Shown here: positions 61,462-64,000 of the stretch, in pieces
Numbering within the stretch: position 1 is the stretch's first letter
How the letters are laid out: each line of letters begins with the position of its first letter
Source: Terriglobia bacterium
Lineage (GTDB): Bacteria; Acidobacteriota; Terriglobia; Terriglobales; Acidobacteriaceae
Direction of reading: 5' to 3'
NCBI GenBank assembly: GCA_020073385.1
Contig: JAIQFH010000001.1
Span: 1-64,000 of the forward strand
Length of the DNA: 64,000 bases
Notes under the pieces: model-generated
What the model was told of the DNA's origin: nothing
Database searches by the model: none
Seen by the model: only the letters and a program-made list of their open reading frames with translations
Position numbers and translations under genes: made by a program

Positions 61462-63630
61462 TTATTGCGCGTCGACGACACAGCGGAAACCGAGAGCGGC
61501 CGAGCGATCCATGCTGGGCGACATCAGTAGAAGCTTGCCGTGCTCGTTCAGCTTGTAGGCTTGCGGGAAGTACCAGATTGAGCCTTGCGGCTGATAGTAG
61601 CTTCCGCCGCGGAGGATTGCGCCGCGGGTGTGTTCATCGACGAACTCTTCGGTCCATTGCCAAACGTTACCGACCAGATCCATGACGCCAAACGGACTCG
61701 CACCTTTCGGGTGAGCGTCGACCGGATCGGGACTGCGCATATTGCGGGATTGATCGGGAATCGGCACCGCTACCGGATCCCATTCGTTGCCCCAGGGATA
61801 AAGGCGCAAGTCCGCTCCCTGAGCGGCGTATTGCCACTCCCACTCATGAGGCAGACGCTTTCCTGCCCAAGCCGCGTACGCTCTCGCATCTTCCTGAGAG
61901 ACCCAGGTGACAGGCTTGTTTCCCCAGCCGCTCGGATAGGTTCCATCTTTCCAATCACGCAGGAAATTCAGATCATCTTTCGGATGATAGTGAGTGGCGT
62001 CCAGGAACTTCTTGAAGTCGGCATTCGTGACGGGGAACTTGTCGATGTAAAACGAATTTACGTGGATCGGGTGCTCGTGGAAGCGCTGGGGAGAATCCTC
62101 CCAAGGATACTGAACATCGACTCCCACGTCGTTCATGCCTTCAATCTCGATGCCAGATACGCGAAAAAGAAAATCAGCCTCGGGAATCTTGATCATCCCG
62201 GTAGGAGCGGCGGTCGCTGCCTTGGTGGGCTGAATGGGGACAATTTGCTGGGGCAAAACTTTCCATTCGTGCGAATGATCCGACAGGGGAGTGGCCGTGA
62301 GATTCTTCATGGTCGACATCAACGAGACGATCTTTTGATCCGGTGGAGTGTTCGTGACCAGCACTGCACCGTAACCCTTGGCTTCGACTGGGAAGTCGAG
62401 CACGGTTCGTCCACCCGGTCGGGCTTCAAGCTTCAGTTCCACACCGTGGTAGAGATCGAAGTAGCGGTAGCCAGGAGCGGAACGAACCTCGATCTGATCC
62501 CCTTCGACTGCATATTCATTACGATTCACGATCGTCCAAACAGCTTGCTCGCCCAACGGCCAGCGGCTGGCAAAGACACCGTAACGAAGCATCGGAGCCA
62601 TGGGCTCCCAGTTCTTACTCACCAGGAAAGGCGCTATGGCTCGTTCGATGGTGGCGACTCGGCGGGTCGCTTCGGCATCACGCGGAGTGATTCCGTTCCA
62701 GATGCCCCAGATGTTCTCCCAACTCTCCCAGCCGACGCCGTTGAAAAAAGCAAACTGCAGATCGTCCGTCTTATCGCGCTTCCAGCGATCGGAGATGTTG
62801 ACCATATGCCGGGGCTCAAGCCATTTGTATTTGTCGACCAGAGGCGTAAAGGGAAATTGATATTGCCCCCAGGTCATAACATTCCAGGCGAGCGCTTCAT
62901 CGGAGGGGCCGCCCTCCGGCTCAAAGGCAAGCGGGTGACCGGCCTCGTCAGCGGCGAGTGAGAATGCCAGTGGGACGCCATCCTGCGTATCGCCATTGAT
63001 GCCGTCGGCGCCGACTTCCGCCATCAGAGTCGCAATGGCGTAGGGCCACGGCATTCCGGGATCGCGCGTTCCCTGGTCCCACATCATCATCGGGAAAAGA
63101 ACGCGCACGCCTCGCCGATGGAAATCGGCGATCATCTGTTTCACGCCGCTGCCGCCTCCGGGCATGCTGCGAATCATGTCGTGCTGGTTGCGGTTATCGA
63201 TGCCCATGTTGGGGTACGTGGGCCAGATCAACACGGCATCGATTCCGCCATAACGCTTCTCCAGATCGTCGAGATAACGGTCCACCGTGTACTTGCTCGC
63301 GATCGGATCGTAGAAATAACGGTCGTGCACCATCATTTGAGGCTGAATGAATGAGGACTGAGTCCATTGCAGCGCCGGAAGATCGTAGCGCGATCCGTTG
63401 TAGCCGATCCGGATGCGGCGCTCGTTGCGCCAATGGGTGATGTCCGCCAGCCAGGCTTCGTGCTCATTCTGTGTGCATGCCTTTGAGCCGCCTTCCCACA
63501 GGCCGCGCATACTCAGACATTCCGGCACCGGAATCTGCTGTTCTGCGGGAGGGAATTTCGAATCCTGCGCGGAGGCGATTGCGCTCAGTGTGAATATCAG
63601 CAGGGAAAGGTACACCGGATTCGTTCTCAT
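61462..63630 (-). CDS. Glycosidase-like barrel fused to SUMF1 (formylglycine-generating-enzyme-like) domain
   Basis: 722 residues. Signal peptide ('[20 protein letters not shown]'). Residues ~60-400 form a barrel with 'YGGIDAVLIWPTYPNMGIDN', 'RGVRVLFPMMMWDQGTRDPG' and 'VGADGINGDTQDG'. Residues ~470-720 are the SUMF1/FGE-sulfatase domain: 'HVNSFYIDKFPVTNADFKKF', 'WVSQEDARAYAAWAGKRLPH', 'WEWQYAAQGADLRLYPWGNE' and 'GNVWQWTEEFVDEHTRGAIL'. The combination suggests a cell-surface carbohydrate enzyme or binding protein. The start ATG shares one base with the stop of the PQQ gene (TGATG), so they are coupled. Confidence 0.82.
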   Translation of the reverse strand: MRTNPVYLSLLIFTLSAIASAQDSKFPPAEQQIPVPECLSMRGLWEGGSKACTQNEHEAWLADITHWRNERRIRIGYNGSRYDLPALQWTQSSFIQPQMMVHDRYFYDPIASKYTVDRYLDDLEKRYGGIDAVLIWPTYPNMGIDNRNQHDMIRSMPGGGSGVKQMIADFHRRGVRVLFPMMMWDQGTRDPGMPWPYAIATLMAEVGADGINGDTQDGVPLAFSLAADEAGHPLAFEPEGGPSDEALAWNVMTWGQYQFPFTPLVDKYKWLEPRHMVNISDRWKRDKTDDLQFAFFNGVGWESWENIWGIWNGITPRDAEATRRVATIERAIAPFLVSKNWEPMAPMLRYGVFASRWPLGEQAVWTIVNRNEYAVEGDQIEVRSAPGYRYFDLYHGVELKLEARPGGRTVLDFPVEAKGYGAVLVTNTPPDQKIVSLMSTMKNLTATPLSDHSHEWKVLPQQIVPIQPTKAATAAPTGMIKIPEADFLFRVSGIEIEGMNDVGVDVQYPWEDSPQRFHEHPIHVNSFYIDKFPVTNADFKKFLDATHYHPKDDLNFLRDWKDGTYPSGWGNKPVTWVSQEDARAYAAWAGKRLPHEWEWQYAAQGADLRLYPWGNEWDPVAVPIPDQSRNMRSPDPVDAHPKGASPFGVMDLVGNVWQWTEEFVDEHTRGAILRGGSYYQPQGSIWYFPQAYKLNEHGKLLLMSPSMDRSAALGFRCVVDAQ

Positions 63631-64000
63631 CAATGTTTGCCCTCTTGTGGCAGCGCGAACGCGACGTAGATGCCTCCGGATCCCGATTTTGGATCTTTGC
63701 CGCCGCCGGCTGCGATGACGATGTACTGACGGCCATTCACGGAGTAGGTGATTGGAGTGGCGTTCCCGGCGAATGGAAGCGTAGTCTCCCAGAGGCCCTC
63801 TCCCGTCGATTTATCGAATGCGTGGAATTTCTTGTCGTAGTTGGTTGCGCCGATGAAGAGCAGTCCTCCCGCCGTGACGATCGGGCCACCGTAATTTTCT
63901 GATCCGGTGTTCTTCATTCCTTTGGCCGCGAGTTCGGGATGTTCACCGAAGTTGATCTTCCACTTGTACTCGCGCGTATTCAGATCGATGGCGTTGAGTG
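63630..64000 (-). CDS. PQQ-dependent dehydrogenase-type protein, C-terminal part
   Basis: 123 residues are visible; the start is beyond the window end. '[20 protein letters not shown]', '[20 protein letters not shown]', '[20 protein letters not shown]' and '[20 protein letters not shown]' are the last blades of a membrane- or periplasm-located quinoprotein glucose/alcohol dehydrogenase family propeller. Electron flow would go to quinone. It precedes the glycosidase-SUMF1 gene with overlapping stop and start. Confidence 0.85.
   Translation of the reverse strand, partial: LNAIDLNTREYKWKINFGEHPELAAKGMKNTGSENYGGPIVTAGGLLFIGATNYDKKFHAFDKSTGEGLWETTLPFAGNATPITYSVNGRQYIVIAAGGGKDPKSGSGGIYVAFALPQEGKH

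Overview
The window looks like a chromosome segment of a soil-type Acidobacterium (Terriglobia-like). This is inferred from the gene repertoire: an Oar-type TonB receptor of about 1,190 residues, DUF3079, a TonB-family protein with a Gly-rich linker, an ECF sigma factor with a TPR anti-sigma partner, an SUMF1 fusion and many short soluble proteins with strong GGAGG ribosome sites. No rRNA, complete tRNA, CRISPR array or intact insertion sequence was seen.

Left part (1-31 kb): stress, lipid and nitrogen-oxide genes mixed with many gene remnants. It opens with the end of a caspase-like protein and a Flp pilin gene broken by an amber codon. Then come cyclopropane fatty acid synthase, an acyl-CoA dehydrogenase, a Mut7-C RNase-like protein, a phosphoribosyltransferase and an archease-RtcB RNA ligase pair. 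A three-gene operon on the minus strand (AMP-forming acyl ligase, acyl carrier protein, Kbl-like alpha-oxoamine synthase) could make an aminoketone-type product. An Hsp20 cluster follows, with several very small proteins, a GalT homologue lacking its catalytic histidine, and a YbaK-slipin pair. A second YbaK-slipin pair lies 4 kb away in the opposite direction, with the slipin reduced to a stub. Hemerythrin, cupin and Cys-rich PAS-LuxR genes face a copper nitrite reductase. Downstream of it are an RIC-NnrS fusion, DUF3079, a second NnrS-like gene split by an in-frame TAG, and a cytochrome b561-molybdopterin oxidoreductase.

Middle part (33-51 kb): a carbohydrate regulon. The minus-strand operon (class I aldolase, FGGY kinase, fucose-isomerase-like enzyme, exported amidohydrolase) diverges from a plus-strand series (NagB-like isomerase/deaminase, PfkB kinase, alpha-galactosidase-like lipoprotein, TonB receptor, APC permease, small NIPSNAP-like protein). 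A LacI-type regulator and a HAD phosphatase close the cluster. Related operator-like sequences (core TGAAAC-GWTAYA or its reverse) lie before three of its transcription units, and a fourth lies near 33.0 kb. The sugar substrate cannot be named from the sequence.

Right part (51-64 kb): a scar of mobile DNA (HTH-type protein, seven exact TGATACC repeats partly in 9-bp tandem pairs, and a tRNA-Ser 3'-end fragment). After it come an orphan ParB-like protein with a HugZ-like protein, a truncated NHL protein, the ECF sigma/anti-sigma pair, a beta-propeller protein, DUF2085 with a B12-binding radical SAM enzyme, and a glycosidase-like SUMF1 fusion overlapping the end of a PQQ-type dehydrogenase that runs off the window.
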